Shown: positions 19,688 through 28,653 of the stretch, one piece after another
How positions within the stretch are numbered: the stretch's first letter is position 1
How the letters are laid out: every line of letters begins with the position of its first letter
DNA from: Azospirillum endophyticum
GTDB lineage: Bacteria > Pseudomonadota > Alphaproteobacteria > Azospirillales > Azospirillaceae
Assembly: GCF_016595245.1 (NCBI RefSeq)
Contig: NZ_JAENHM010000004.1
Span: forward strand, 20,029-69,890
DNA length: 49,862 nt
Direction of reading: 5' to 3'
Position numbers and translations under genes: made by a program
Notes under the pieces: generated by a model
Told to the model about the DNA's origin: nothing
Database searches by the model: none
What the model saw: the letters and a program-made list of their open reading frames with translations, nothing else

Positions 19688-21618
19688 TGCTGAAGGAACT
19701 CGATCCCGCCACCGCTCCTGCGGATGCCGCCCCTTCGGATGCCGCCAATGAGGTGCAGGAGTATCTGGCCCGCCAGAACGGCAAGGACCTGCTGCGCTTC
19801 ATCACCTGCGGCTCGGTGGACGACGGCAAGTCCACGCTGATCGGCCGGCTGCTCTACGACTGCAAATGCCTCTTTGAGGACCAGCTGGCCAGCCTGGAGG
19901 CGGACTCCGGCCGCTTCGGCACCACCGGCGCCGGCCAGCTCGACCTCGCCCTGCTGGTCGACGGGCTGGCGGCGGAGCGCGAGCAGGGCATCACCATCGA
20001 CGTCGCCTACCGCTTCTTCACCACCGACCGCCGCAAGTTCATCGTCGCCGACACGCCGGGCCACGAGCAGTACACCCGCAACATGGTCACCGGCGCCTCC
20101 ACCGCCGACGCCGCGGTGCTGCTGGTCGACGCGCGCAAGGGCGTGCTGACCCAGACCCGGCGCCACAGCACCATCGTCTCGCTGCTGGGCGTCCGCCATG
20201 TCGTGCTGGCGGTCAACAAGATGGACGCCGTCGGCTGGAGCCGCGAGACCTTCGAGCGCATCGCCGCCGACTACCGCGTCTTCGCCCAGCGCATCGGCAT
20301 CACCGACGTCACCTGCATCCCGGTCTCGGCGCTCACCGGCGACAACGTCACCAAGCCGTCGGAGCACATGGCCTGGTACGGCGGCCCCACCCTGCTCGGC
20401 CATCTGGAGAGCGTGGACGCCTGCGCCGAGGAGAAGCTCGGCGCCTTCCGCCTGGCGGTGCAGTGGGTGAACCGGCCGAACCAGGATTTCCGCGGCTTCT
20501 GCGGCACGGTGGCCGGCGGTGCGGTCCGCCGAGGCGACGACGTCGCCATCCTGCCCAATGGTCGGACCAGCCGGGTGGCGCAGATCGTCACCATGGACGG
20601 CGAGCTGGAGACGGCGCTGCCCGGACAGGCCGTCACCCTGGTGCTGGCCGACGAGGTCGACGCCAGCCGCGGCGACATGATCGTCGCCGCCGCCGGCCGG
20701 CCGGAGGTGGCCGACCAGTTCGCGGCGCATGTGGTGTGGATGGACGAGCAGCCGCTGCTGCCCGGCCGCTCCTACCTGCTGCGCGCCGGCACGGCGACGG
20801 TCGGCGCCCAGGTGACCGAGCTGAAGCACGCCATCAACGTCAACACCCAGGAGCATGCCGCCGCCAAGCACCTGGATCTCAACGACGTCGGCTTCTGCAA
20901 TCTGGCGCTCGACCGGCCGATCCCGTTCGACGCCTATGCCGACAGCCGCGAGACCGGCAGCTTCATCCTGATCGACCGGCTGACCAACGCCACCGCTGGC
21001 TGCGGCATGATCCGCTTCCCGCTGCGCCGGGCCTCGAACATCCACCGCCACGCCTCGAAGCTGGACAAGGCGGCGCGGGCCGGCGGCCTGCAGAAGCCTT
21101 GTGTCCTGTGGTTCACCGGCCTGTCCGGCTCCGGCAAGTCCAGCGTCGCCGACCGGCTGGAGCAGGAACTGCACCGGCTCGGCCGCCGCACCATGATCCT
21201 CGACGGCGACAATGTCCGCCACGGCCTGAACCGGGATCTGGGCTTCACCGACGAGGACCGGGTCGAAAACATCCGCCGGGTGGCGGAGGTGTCGAAGCTG
21301 ATGGTGGAGGCCGGGCTGATCGTCCTGGTCAGCTTCATCTCCCCCTTCCGCGAGGAGCGCCGCATGGCGCGTTCGCTGGTGGAGGACGGCGAGTTCCTGG
21401 AGATCTTCATGGACACGCCGCTGGAGGTCTGCGAGGCCCGCGACCCCAAGGGCCTCTACAAGAAGGCGCGTGCCGGCCAGCTCCCCCACTTCACTGGCAT
21501 CGACAGCGCCTATGAGCCGCCGGAAGCCCCGGAGATCACGCTGAAGGGCGGCGAGCACGGCACCGACGAGATGGTCGCCCAGGTGATCGAGGAATTGCGG
21601 CGGCGCGAGGTGATCTGA
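19687..21618 (+). CDS. cysN: Bifunctional sulfate adenylyltransferase subunit 1 / adenylylsulfate kinase (NodQ-like)
   Basis: 643 residues, a CysN-CysC fusion. CysN (about 1-460) is an EF-Tu-like GTPase: [10 protein letters not shown] at 41-50, [18 protein letters not shown] G3 near 122, and NKMD at 177-180. CysC (about 465-643) has P-loop GLSGSGKSS near 478, [17 protein letters not shown] for APS, and [13 protein letters not shown]. The protein activates sulfate by GTP hydrolysis and phosphorylates APS to PAPS for the sulfotransferase upstream. Last gene of the operon. Related nodPQ genes are known in Azospirillum and rhizobia; in rhizobia they supply Nod-factor sulfation, but no nodABC-like gene is present here. 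Confidence 0.96.
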   Translation: MLKELDPATAPADAAPSDAANEVQEYLARQNGKDLLRFITCGSVDDGKSTLIGRLLYDCKCLFEDQLASLEADSGRFGTTGAGQLDLALLVDGLAAEREQGITIDVAYRFFTTDRRKFIVADTPGHEQYTRNMVTGASTADAAVLLVDARKGVLTQTRRHSTIVSLLGVRHVVLAVNKMDAVGWSRETFERIAADYRVFAQRIGITDVTCIPVSALTGDNVTKPSEHMAWYGGPTLLGHLESVDACAEEKLGAFRLAVQWVNRPNQDFRGFCGTVAGGAVRRGDDVAILPNGRTSRVAQIVTMDGELETALPGQAVTLVLADEVDASRGDMIVAAAGRPEVADQFAAHVVWMDEQPLLPGRSYLLRAGTATVGAQVTELKHAINVNTQEHAAAKHLDLNDVGFCNLALDRPIPFDAYADSRETGSFILIDRLTNATAGCGMIRFPLRRASNIHRHASKLDKAARAGGLQKPCVLWFTGLSGSGKSSVADRLEQELHRLGRRTMILDGDNVRHGLNRDLGFTDEDRVENIRRVAEVSKLMVEAGLIVLVSFISPFREERRMARSLVEDGEFLEIFMDTPLEVCEARDPKGLYKKARAGQLPHFTGIDSAYEPPEAPEITLKGGEHGTDEMVAQVIEELRRREVI

Positions 21619-21705
21619 GGGGCGGCGTAGAGGCACCGTGCCGGACAGGGGCGACCGGAGCGCGCGGGTTTTCCCAATGGCTTTCTAGGCTTTTGATTTT
21701 TCCGT

Positions 21706-21741
21706 GTGATCGGTTCAAGCGGAGACGCTTGAACCGATCAC
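21706..21741. repeat. Perfect 16-bp inverted repeat with 4-base loop
   Basis: GTGATCGGTTCAAGCG (21706-21721) is exactly complementary to 21726-21741, separated by GAGA. It lies 88 bases after the cysNC stop and may stop transcription, but no T-run follows it on the plus strand. A dispersed palindromic (REP-like) element is the alternative. Confidence 0.7.
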
Positions 21742-21784
21742 GCTCTATCCCCCCGTTGGGGGTCAATTCACCCACCCTCCAGCC

Positions 21785-21802
21785 TCATGAATCGATTCAT
21801 GA
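21785..21802. promoter_or_regulatory. 18-base perfect palindrome, possible LacI-type operator
   Basis: TCATGAATCGATTCATGA reads the same on both strands. A central CG inside AATCGATT is common in LacI-family operators, which is the reason for the suggestion. No LacI-type regulator is in the window, and the nearest gene start (22144) is 342 bases away. Confidence 0.35.
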
Positions 21803-22143
21803 TCCTCCAGGGCAGCGTGCGTCACTTTCAAACCGCATGAGCATCGAGCTTCGAGCCGCGTGGCGAGGCGTCGCCGCGCCGCCGTCTCGCCGGTGCTGAG
21901 CACCCGGCTTACCCATGATCGCCGTCGCGATCCCCACCTGTCAGCGCGCCGCGGCTTGCCGGGCCGGCAAGCCAGCCGCCACCGCCTTCGGCACGCAGTC
22001 CCGCAAGCATTGCTTGCTGTGCGTCTGTGAAGCGCCTTCCAAAGTTCTGCGATTGCGGCCTGGCTACTGCCGGTTTCCCGCTGCGGATATTTCTTCTTTC
22101 GACGCTGAGCACGGGGTTCAGCCTGGAAAGAAGGTTCAAGACG

Positions 22144-23157
22144 ATGGCACTCAAGGATATTCTGCCGGGGAAGCTCGGTTTCGGCGCCGCGCCGCTGGGC
22201 AATATGTTTCGCGACATCCCCGAAGCGGAAGCCCGCGCGACGGTCGAAGCGGCCTGGAATGACGGCATCCGGTATTATGACAATGCGCCCTTCTACGGCG
22301 CGGGTCTTGCCGAGATCCGCATGGGCGCGGCGTTGGCCGATAAGCCGCGCGGGGATTTCGTCATCAGCACCAAGGTCGGCCGTATCATTCTCGATGAGAT
22401 CGAGGATGTGAGCGCCCGTGATCTGGGCGAGAAGGGCGACGTCTTCAAATATGGCCGTCCGAACAAGATCGTGAACGACTACTCGGAAGAAGCCGCCTAC
22501 CGCTCGATCGAAGACAGCCTCAAGCGCCTGAAGACCGACCATATCGATATCGCCTGGGTCCATGACATCGCGCAGGACTTCTACGGTGACGAATGGCTCG
22601 CCATGTTCGAGCAGGCGCGGCGCGGGGCGTTCAAGGCGCTGGACCGGATGCGTGACGAGGGCGTCATCAAGGCCTGGGGCCTGGGCGTCAATCGCGTCGA
22701 GCCGATCGAGCTGCTGCTCGATCTCGAAGGGCCGCGTCCCGACGGCTTCCTGTTGGCCGGGCGCTATTCGCTGCTCGACCATGACCGCGCGCTCCAGCGC
22801 GTCATGCCGAAAGTGGCGGAGCGGGGGCTGGGGATCGTGGTCGGCGGCCCCTACAGCTCCGGTGCGCTCGTCGGCGGACCGAATTTCGAATATGCGCCCG
22901 CCACACCGGCCATTCTGGCGAAAGTTGCAGCGATCAAGGCGATCGCCGATCGCCACGGCATCTCGATGAAGGCGGCCGGCCTTCAGTTCGCGCTCGCCAA
23001 TCCCGCGGTCGCGGCGGTGATCCCTGGCGCCAGCCGTCCCGGCCGCATCGCCGAAGATCGCGCCGCGCTCGATGAAGCCGTGCCGGTGGAATTCTGGCGC
23101 GAGCTGCGCGATGCCGGTCTCGTCAATCCGGCGGCGCCGCTTCCCGTCACCGGCTGA
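22144..23157 (+). CDS. Aldo/keto reductase
   Basis: 337 residues from the ATG at 22144, preceded by AGAAGG. The AKR pattern is clear: LGFGAAPLGNMF, GIRYYDNAPFYGAGLAEIRMGAAL (catalytic Asp and Tyr), FVISTKVGRI (Lys), and DIAWVHDI (His). The C-terminal end has IPGASRPGRIAEDRAAL, the NADP-binding region. Overall it resembles D-threo-aldose dehydrogenase / pyridoxal dehydrogenase-type AKRs (Tas/PdxI-like branch), though substrate cannot be read. It opens the accessory block. Codon use (more GAT, CGT and TAT) differs from the sulfation genes to its left. Confidence 0.88.
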   Translation: MALKDILPGKLGFGAAPLGNMFRDIPEAEARATVEAAWNDGIRYYDNAPFYGAGLAEIRMGAALADKPRGDFVISTKVGRIILDEIEDVSARDLGEKGDVFKYGRPNKIVNDYSEEAAYRSIEDSLKRLKTDHIDIAWVHDIAQDFYGDEWLAMFEQARRGAFKALDRMRDEGVIKAWGLGVNRVEPIELLLDLEGPRPDGFLLAGRYSLLDHDRALQRVMPKVAERGLGIVVGGPYSSGALVGGPNFEYAPATPAILAKVAAIKAIADRHGISMKAAGLQFALANPAVAAVIPGASRPGRIAEDRAALDEAVPVEFWRELRDAGLVNPAAPLPVTG

Positions 23158-23265
23158 ACGCTCCCCCCTCCTTGACGCTTTCCCGGTCACTGCGCCCTGC
23201 GGCGACCGGAAGGATCCCTGCGCCTTGTATCGGGTGCTCCCCAATCAAACCGAAGGAGAATGATC

Positions 23266-24117
23266 ATGGACAGCGTGCGTAAAGATGATGCCACCAATCT
23301 CGGCAGGCGGGACGTCCTTCGCACCACCGGCGCCGTACTGGCGATCGGCGCCGCAACCGGCTTGGGCGGTCAGGCAATCGCGCAAACCGGAGGGAGCGTG
23401 TCGGCCGCCTCCCGCAATGCCGCGCCGCTCGGCCTGCGGCTCCAGGGCGTTCAGCATTTCGGCCTGACCGTGCAGAACATGGAACGGGCCTATGAGTTCT
23501 ATACCGAGGTGCTGGGTGGCACCGAGGTGTTCCGCCACGGGGATTTTCAGGGCGATCCGGTCCAGAACACCCTGCTCGCCGATCAGGAGATCCGCGCCAA
23601 TGAGTTGCATGTCGACCCGGCCACGATCGGCGTGCCGAACCTGCGCGATGGCGACCAACGCCTCGACGTCCGTTTCATCCAGTTCGACAATGTGGTGATC
23701 GAGCTTCTGCAGTATCGCAACGCCGACCAGCCGATGGGCGGCCCCAACAGCTTCGCGCCGCCGCTGGAGAATATGAGTCCGGCATTCCCTCGGATGATGC
23801 ACATCTGCTTCCATGTCGCCGATGACGTCGACTTCAACAGGTTCATCACCGATCTTGAGGCCGAGTCCGCACGTCGTGGCATGACGCAGGTGCGCGCGAA
23901 CCGCACCATCCGCGTCCGCAGCGAGGCCGAGCGGCGTGCCGCCCCGCAGGATACCAACACCAACAAGGTCACGGTCGCGCCTTCCGATGGTTGGGAACTG
24001 ATCTACTGCAAGGGTCCGGAGGGCGAACAGCTCGAGTTCGTCAAGGCGATCGGGCCGGTGAAGCAGCGCTTCGCCACTGCTTTTGCGGGGCGCCAGCGTG
24101 CACGCTCCAGCCTGTGA
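23266..24117 (+). CDS. VOC (glyoxalase/dioxygenase fold) protein with Tat signal
   Basis: 283 residues from the ATG at 23266, with AAGGAG 7 bases upstream. The N-terminus has a twin-arginine motif in NLGRRDVLRTTGAVLAIG and ends in GGQAIAQTG, so it is probably exported folded, perhaps with a bound metal. Two beta-alpha-beta modules follow with the HEHE metal-ligand pattern: VQHFGLTVQNM (His), VIELLQY (Glu), MHICFHVADD (His) and EQLEFVKA (Glu). VOC enzymes include glyoxalases, extradiol dioxygenases and epimerases; the reaction is not identifiable. The next gene is also for an exported protein, which suggests a shared periplasmic job. Confidence 0.85.
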   Translation: MDSVRKDDATNLGRRDVLRTTGAVLAIGAATGLGGQAIAQTGGSVSAASRNAAPLGLRLQGVQHFGLTVQNMERAYEFYTEVLGGTEVFRHGDFQGDPVQNTLLADQEIRANELHVDPATIGVPNLRDGDQRLDVRFIQFDNVVIELLQYRNADQPMGGPNSFAPPLENMSPAFPRMMHICFHVADDVDFNRFITDLEAESARRGMTQVRANRTIRVRSEAERRAAPQDTNTNKVTVAPSDGWELIYCKGPEGEQLEFVKAIGPVKQRFATAFAGRQRARSSL

Positions 24118-24180
24118 TCCTTCCGGGATGGAACGGGCCGTTCCGTCCCGCCCCTCCCCCTTCGGCATGAGGAGATCCGC

Positions 24181-24606
24181 ATGCGCATCCCGTTCATCAC
24201 GCTCGCACTCCCTGCACTGTTGATGGCTGCCATCCCCGCACAGGCGCCGGCTCAGGAAAGCGCTGCGCCCAGGGAGGGCGTCCATTACGCCCGGATCCCG
24301 CAAGGTGCCTGGTCGATCGTTGCTCAGGTACGGGCAAAACCGGGCAAGGCCGCCGAACTCCGCGAAGCCACTCTTCCTCTCGTGGCGTCGGTTCGAAGCG
24401 ATCCAAAGAACCTTGTCTATTTCCTGCAGGAGGATCGGGTCGAGCCTGGGCACTTCATTTTCTATGAAATCTTTGCGACGCGCGAGGATTTCGAGGCGCA
24501 TAACGCCATGCCCTATGTCCAGGCATGGTTCGCAAAGCTTCCCGAACTGGCAGAAGGCGGCGTGGAGGTGATGCGCATGGAGGTGCTCGGACAGAGCCGG
24601 CCTTGA
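24181..24606 (+). CDS. Exported ABM-domain protein (putative quinol monooxygenase)
   Basis: 141 residues. A Sec-type signal peptide is visible (MRIPFITLALPALLMAAIPAQAPAQ), followed by the dimeric alpha+beta barrel ABM fold: WSIVAQVRAKPGKAAELREATL, SVRSDPKNLVYFLQED, GHFIFYEIFATREDFEAHNAMPYVQAWF. Such domains act as cofactor-free monooxygenases on quinols (YgiN-like) or as stabilising partners. GAGGAG lies 8 bases before the ATG. It probably shares a transcript with the VOC gene, 63 bases upstream. It converges on the LysR gene, with a weak hairpin between them. Confidence 0.82.
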   Translation: MRIPFITLALPALLMAAIPAQAPAQESAAPREGVHYARIPQGAWSIVAQVRAKPGKAAELREATLPLVASVRSDPKNLVYFLQEDRVEPGHFIFYEIFATREDFEAHNAMPYVQAWFAKLPELAEGGVEVMRMEVLGQSRP

Positions 24607-24621
24607 CTGGAGGCTGGCCGG
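24597..24621. terminator. Weak stem-loop between convergent genes
   Basis: CCGGCC (24597-24602) pairs with GGCCGG (24616-24621). Only a short mixed T-stretch (TTCGTTT) follows on the plus strand. Placement between the convergent ABM and LysR genes is the main support. Confidence 0.35.
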
Positions 24622-24651
24622 TTCGTTTCCCGAGCGGCTCGGTCGCCTCGA

Positions 24652-25551
24652 TCACTCCAGGAATTTCTGCATTCGGGGCACCATGAAGTCCAGAAAGCTT
24701 CTCACCCGCGCCGGCAGGAACTGGGATCCGCGAAACAGGGCGTGGACGTCGTCCACCACGCCGATGTCGCTGTCGGCGAGAAGCTCGACCAGTTCGCCGC
24801 GCTCGATCGGGCCGCGCAGATGATAGTCGGCCAGCCGGATGATCCCGACGCCGGCGATCGCCATCCGGCGCAGCGTGTCGCCATTGTTGACCAGCAGCGA
24901 TCCGCTCAGCATCCGCTCGACGATCCGCCCGCCCTCGCGCATCGGCCAGACCGGCATGGCGCGGCGGAAGTTGAAACCCAGACAATTGTGGTGGATGAGA
25001 TCTTCCGGCGTCTTCGGCGTGCCGTGCCGCTTGAGATAGGCGGGGGACGCCACGATGCACCGCTTCGTCTCGCCGATCTTGCGCGCCATCAGGTTCGAAT
25101 CCGTCAGCTTGCCGACGCGGATCGCGACATCGGTGCGGTCGAGATAGAGATCGACCACCTCGTCCGAGAGCGAAAGATCGACGATCACCTTCGGATAGGC
25201 CTCGAAAAAGGCGGGCAGCAGCGCTTCGAGCGCTGTCGTGCCGAAGCTTACCGACGAGGTGACGCGGACGACGCCCTCGGCCTCGGCGCCGCCATGCGCG
25301 ATCTGCTGTTCCGTCTCGTCAAGCTGGCCGAGCAGTTTCTGGCTTCGCTCATAATAGAATTGCCCCTCCTCGGTCAGCGCCAACCTGCGCGTCGAGCGCT
25401 CGATGAGCCGCACTCCAAGCCGGGCCTCCAGCCGGGCGATCAGCTTGGACACGGTCGAGGGCGTCATCAGCATCAGTCGGGCGGCCTCGGAAAAGCTGCT
25501 CGCCTCGACGACCCGAACGAACACCATCATTTCGCCTGCGCGGTTGTCCAT
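24652..25551 (-). CDS. LysR-family transcriptional regulator
   Basis: 299 residues from the ATG at 25551. The winged helix-turn-helix is at the N-terminus (MMVFVRVVEASSFSEAARLM, TPSTVSKLIARLEARLGVRLIERSTRRLALTEEG). The C-terminal effector-binding domain starts near residue 90 (GVVRVTSSVSFGTTALEALLP) and includes RTDVAIRVGKLTDSNLMARKIG. The closest look is to the PA2477/DhcR-like LTTR branch with periplasmic-binding-protein fold. It is divergent from the Old Yellow Enzyme gene with a 198-base gap, the standard LTTR arrangement, so it probably controls that gene and the ones after it. Confidence 0.9.
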   Translation of the reverse strand: MDNRAGEMMVFVRVVEASSFSEAARLMLMTPSTVSKLIARLEARLGVRLIERSTRRLALTEEGQFYYERSQKLLGQLDETEQQIAHGGAEAEGVVRVTSSVSFGTTALEALLPAFFEAYPKVIVDLSLSDEVVDLYLDRTDVAIRVGKLTDSNLMARKIGETKRCIVASPAYLKRHGTPKTPEDLIHHNCLGFNFRRAMPVWPMREGGRIVERMLSGSLLVNNGDTLRRMAIAGVGIIRLADYHLRGPIERGELVELLADSDIGVVDDVHALFRGSQFLPARVRSFLDFMVPRMQKFLE

Positions 25552-25749
25552 GTCCCGCCTGTGACGCGATTTCCCGAAACGGCACTCCTTATAGCATGGC
25601 CGGCGCCGCCCTGTCGCCCGATCTGTGAACCAGACTATCAAATCCGGTGAAAAGCGGCTGTCTAATCAATCCTGCGGAGACATGCGATCTGTATCGGCGA
25701 CGGGCCAACCCAAAGAGGTCCGCAGGGTCAGCACGAAAGGAATGTCGCC
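25552..25749. promoter_or_regulatory. Divergent LysR / Old Yellow Enzyme promoter region
   Basis: 198 bases between divergent genes. The most AT-rich part is near 25635-25672. I could not fix a T-N11-A LysR box with confidence; AAAGGA (25735-25740) is the likely ribosome site for the oxidoreductase gene. Confidence 0.45.
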
Positions 25750-26847
25750 ATGTCCGATAAGAAAGCCACCGACCTGTTCACACCGACATCCATCGGCGCC
25801 ATCGCGGTTTCCAACCGCATCGCCATGGCGCCGCTGACGCGTTCGCGCGCCGGAATGGATGGCGTGCATGGCCTGCTCGCCGTCGACTATTACCGTCAGC
25901 GCGCATCCGCGGGTCTCATCATCACCGAAGCCACCAACATTTCACGCCAAGGCCGCGGTTACGCCTACACACCGGGGATCTATACCGAAGCCCACGTCGA
26001 GGCCTGGCGCGCGGTGACCGAGGCGGTGCATGGGGAAGGCGGCAAGATCGTGCTCCAGCTCTGGCATGTCGGCCGCGTGTCGCACAGCAGCCTGCAGGAG
26101 AATGATGCCGCGCCGGTCGCGCCATCGGCAATTCGCGGTGGCGGCCGCGTCTACACGCTGGCCGGCGACGATGTCCCCTCCATGCCGCGCGCGCTGGAGA
26201 CCGACGAAATACCAGGCCTGGTCGAGGATTATCGGCACGCCGCCCGACTGTCCATGGAGGCCGGGTTCGATGGCGTCGAGGTGCATGCCGCCAATGGCTA
26301 TCTGCTCGACCAGTTCCTGCGCGACAGTACCAATGTGCGCACGGACATCTATGGCGGTTCGATCGAGAACCGTGCGCGCTTTCCGATCGAGGTCGTGAAG
26401 GCCGTCGCCGGACTCTGGGGCGGGGATCGGGTCGGCGTCCGGCTGTCGCCGCTCTCCACAGCGATTGGCGAGACGCCGCTCGACAGCGATCCGCAGGCCA
26501 CCTATGGCCATTTCGTGCAGCAGATCGGCACCCTCGGCCTTGCTTATCTTCACTGTGTCGAAGGTCAGTTGCGCGAAGAAAACGCGTCTTCGGCGTTCGA
26601 TTTCAAAGCCCTGCACACGGCGTTCGGCGGCAGCTACATCGCCAACAACGGCTATGATCGGCAAATGGCCATGAACGCCATCATGTCCGGCCATGCCGAC
26701 ATGATCTCGTTCGGCCGCGCTTTCATCGGCAATCCCGATCTGGTCGAGCGACTGGGTCGTAACGCGCCGCTCTTCGATGCCCCGCCCAGCGCCTATTACG
26801 GCGGCGGGGCCGAAGGATACACCGACTTCGCAAGTCTGGCCGACTGA
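25750..26847 (+). CDS. Old Yellow Enzyme-family alkene reductase
   Basis: 365 residues, FMN-dependent TIM barrel. Marks in order: FTPTSIGAIAVSNRIAMAPLTRSRA, YYRQRASAGLIITEATNIS, LQLWHVGRVSH, GFDGVEVHAANGYLLDQFLRD (the His-x-x-Asn pair), NVRTDIYGGSIENRARFPIEVV, and SFGRAFIGNPDLVERL. This is the NemA/XenB class, which reduces activated C=C bonds, quinones, maleimides or nitro compounds with NAD(P)H. It heads a plus-strand run with an MFS exporter, an SRPBCC protein and an SDR, divergent from a LysR regulator; electrophile sensing and detoxification is the simplest reading. Confidence 0.92.
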   Translation: MSDKKATDLFTPTSIGAIAVSNRIAMAPLTRSRAGMDGVHGLLAVDYYRQRASAGLIITEATNISRQGRGYAYTPGIYTEAHVEAWRAVTEAVHGEGGKIVLQLWHVGRVSHSSLQENDAAPVAPSAIRGGGRVYTLAGDDVPSMPRALETDEIPGLVEDYRHAARLSMEAGFDGVEVHAANGYLLDQFLRDSTNVRTDIYGGSIENRARFPIEVVKAVAGLWGGDRVGVRLSPLSTAIGETPLDSDPQATYGHFVQQIGTLGLAYLHCVEGQLREENASSAFDFKALHTAFGGSYIANNGYDRQMAMNAIMSGHADMISFGRAFIGNPDLVERLGRNAPLFDAPPSAYYGGGAEGYTDFASLAD

Positions 26848-26902
26848 GCGCGTCGATGCCCGGGCATCGCGCCGGGCACACCATACATTTATGGAGGTTG
26901 AA

Positions 26903-28162
26903 ATGAGCAAGTCAGCATCGCTGGCGCTGGACGACCCACGCCTTCATCGCCCCGCCGGGGCATCGGCCCATGCGCCCCGTCACCCGTCATCCATCGTCCG
27001 GAACAAGACCCTGCCGCTTCTGGCACTCGCTCTTGGCAGTTTCGTCATCGGCACATCCGAGTTCGCGAGCATGGGGATCATCCAGCTCTTTTCAGAGAGC
27101 CTTGGCCTCACCGTGCCGGAGGCCACCAACGCAATCACCGCCTATGCTTCCGGCGTCGTGATCGGCGCACCGCTGGTGACGTTGGCGGCCGCCCGGCTCA
27201 ACCGGCGCACGCTCCTGCTGATGCTCATGGCCCTCTTCGTCGTCGGCAATCTGCTTTCGGCCATGGCGGGCAATCTCGGATGGCTGATGGTTGCCCGCTT
27301 CATCAGCGGCATGCCGCAGGGCGCCTATTTCGGGGCCGGCGCCGTGGTTGCGTCCCATGTGGTCGGACAGGGGCATGCCGGCAAGGCCTTTGCGATCGTC
27401 ATGACGGGCCTGACGGTCGCGACGATCTTCGGCTCGCCGCTCGCCACTTTCATGGGCCAAACCCTGGGGTGGCGCGAAACCTATGTCGCCGTCGCTGTCC
27501 TTGCGGCTTTCGCGTTCGCATCGATCTATCGGTGGGTGCCGCAGACCGATGCGCTGAATGGCGTGCCGGTGGTTCAGGAGCTGTCGGCACTGCGCAAGGG
27601 ATCCGTTTGGGGCGTCATGCTGGTCGCCGCGGTCGGCGTCGGCAGCATCTTCGCCGTCTACACTTTCATCGGCCCGATCGTGACGGATGCCACGCATCTT
27701 TCCGCCACCATGATCCCGATCGCACTCACCGTTTTCGGCATGGGGATGACCACAGGCAACCTTATCGGCGGCCAGTTGGCGGATCGCTATCCCGCGCGAG
27801 GCATCATTGTGGGTTACGGCAGCGCCCTCGTCATATTGGCTGGGCTTGGCTTTGGTGGGGCCAATCCCTGGCTGCTCTTCCCCGCCCTGTTCGGCGTTGG
27901 GGCGGCGATGATGGTGGCGATCCCGACGATCCAGGTGCGCCTCACCCGTTTTGCACCGGAAGCGCCGAGCCTGATGGGGGCGATGAATCTCGCTTCGCTC
28001 AACGCCGCCAATGCCCTGGGCGCCTGGATGGGCGGGCTGACCATCGACGCCGGGTTCGGCCTTCTGTCACCCGCCTGGGCCGGCTTCGGCCTCACGCTCG
28101 CCGGCCTCCTCCTTTTCGGCCTGACCCTCTGGGGTCGGCACCGGACTGCGACAGGCATCTGA
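26903..28162 (+). CDS. MFS transporter (AraJ/YdhP-type drug or sugar efflux)
   Basis: 419 residues from the ATG at 26903, with GGAGG 5 bases upstream. About twelve membrane helices are visible. The first is LPLLALALGSFVIGTSEFASMG, the typical opening of the AraJ/NepI/YdhP DHA1 branch (GTxEF). The cytoplasmic 2-3 loop has AARLNRRTLLL and the 8-9 loop has GQLADRYPARG. A 45-residue hydrophilic N-terminal extension is rich in His and Pro. It probably exports a compound handled by the neighbouring reductase. The gap to the oxidoreductase stop is 55 bases. Confidence 0.9.
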   Translation: MSKSASLALDDPRLHRPAGASAHAPRHPSSIVRNKTLPLLALALGSFVIGTSEFASMGIIQLFSESLGLTVPEATNAITAYASGVVIGAPLVTLAAARLNRRTLLLMLMALFVVGNLLSAMAGNLGWLMVARFISGMPQGAYFGAGAVVASHVVGQGHAGKAFAIVMTGLTVATIFGSPLATFMGQTLGWRETYVAVAVLAAFAFASIYRWVPQTDALNGVPVVQELSALRKGSVWGVMLVAAVGVGSIFAVYTFIGPIVTDATHLSATMIPIALTVFGMGMTTGNLIGGQLADRYPARGIIVGYGSALVILAGLGFGGANPWLLFPALFGVGAAMMVAIPTIQVRLTRFAPEAPSLMGAMNLASLNAANALGAWMGGLTIDAGFGLLSPAWAGFGLTLAGLLLFGLTLWGRHRTATGI

Positions 28163-28206
28163 GCCGAATTCTTACCCATCACGTTCGAACTCAAAGGAAA
28201 GTCGCC

Positions 28207-28653
28207 ATGGCAAAAGCATATGCAAGCATCGATATCGCCCGCAACGCGGTCGAAGTCTGGCAGCTTATCGGTGGCTTCAACTCCCTGCCGGACTGGTTGC
28301 CTTACATCAATGCCTCGCGCCTGGAGGAAGGCGGCCGGGTCCGTCACATTCGCAATCTCGAAGGGGAGGAGATCGTGGAGCGGCTGATCGCTTTCGACGA
28401 GGAGCACCGGAGCTACAGCTACCATATCCTCAAGGCGCCCTTTCCGCAGAAGGATTATCTGGCAACGCTGCGTGTGATCGATATCGCCGATGGGCGGGCG
28501 TCGCGCGTGGAATGGTTCGGCCAATTCGAACCGGTCGGCGTGACGGATGCCGAGGTGACCAGCCTGTTCAAGAATATCTATGAAGAAGGCTTGGCTGCGT
28601 TGGCGGCACTATTCGCCGCGGATCAGCAAACGGTTACTCATGCCCCCCGATAA
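28207..28653 (+). CDS. SRPBCC-family protein (polyketide cyclase/dehydrase type)
   Basis: 148 residues from the ATG at 28207; AAAGGAAA lies upstream. The helix-grip fold of the Polyketide_cyc2 family is recognised by KAYASIDIARNAVEVWQLIGGFNSLPDW, GGRVRHIRNLEGEEIVERLIAFDEE, YSYHILKAPFP and SRVEWFGQFEPVGVTDAEVTSLFKNIYEEGL. Such proteins bind hydrophobic ligands; some are cyclases. It follows the MFS gene by 44 bases. No catalytic residues can be assigned. Confidence 0.85.
   Translation: MAKAYASIDIARNAVEVWQLIGGFNSLPDWLPYINASRLEEGGRVRHIRNLEGEEIVERLIAFDEEHRSYSYHILKAPFPQKDYLATLRVIDIADGRASRVEWFGQFEPVGVTDAEVTSLFKNIYEEGLAALAALFAADQQTVTHAPR

Larger units (their letters stand above)
21619..22143. other. 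Intergenic junction between sulfation operon and accessory block, rich in palindromes
   Basis: 525 bases without a supported gene. It holds a 16-bp perfect hairpin (21706-21741), a CCCCC/GGGGG mini-hairpin (21750-21762) and an 18-base perfect palindrome (21785-21802). Codon use and GC differ on the two sides. No integrase, tRNA or IS end was recognised. Confidence 0.6.

Noticed and set aside
17620..21618. A true nodulation locus
   Set aside because: NodH/P/Q-like order only; no nodA, nodB, nodC or nod box is present. Sulfation of another polymer is more likely.
19678..21636. A 652-codon minus-strand frame antisense to cysNC
   Set aside because: Covers cysNC almost exactly and has the composition of a GC-driven shadow.
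21909..22268. Minus-strand frame with a stretch GRRFTDAQQAMLAGLRAEGG that recalls the C-terminus of serine resolvases
   Set aside because: Too short and not followed by a helix-turn-helix; no catalytic domain nearby. Not enough for a recombinase remnant.
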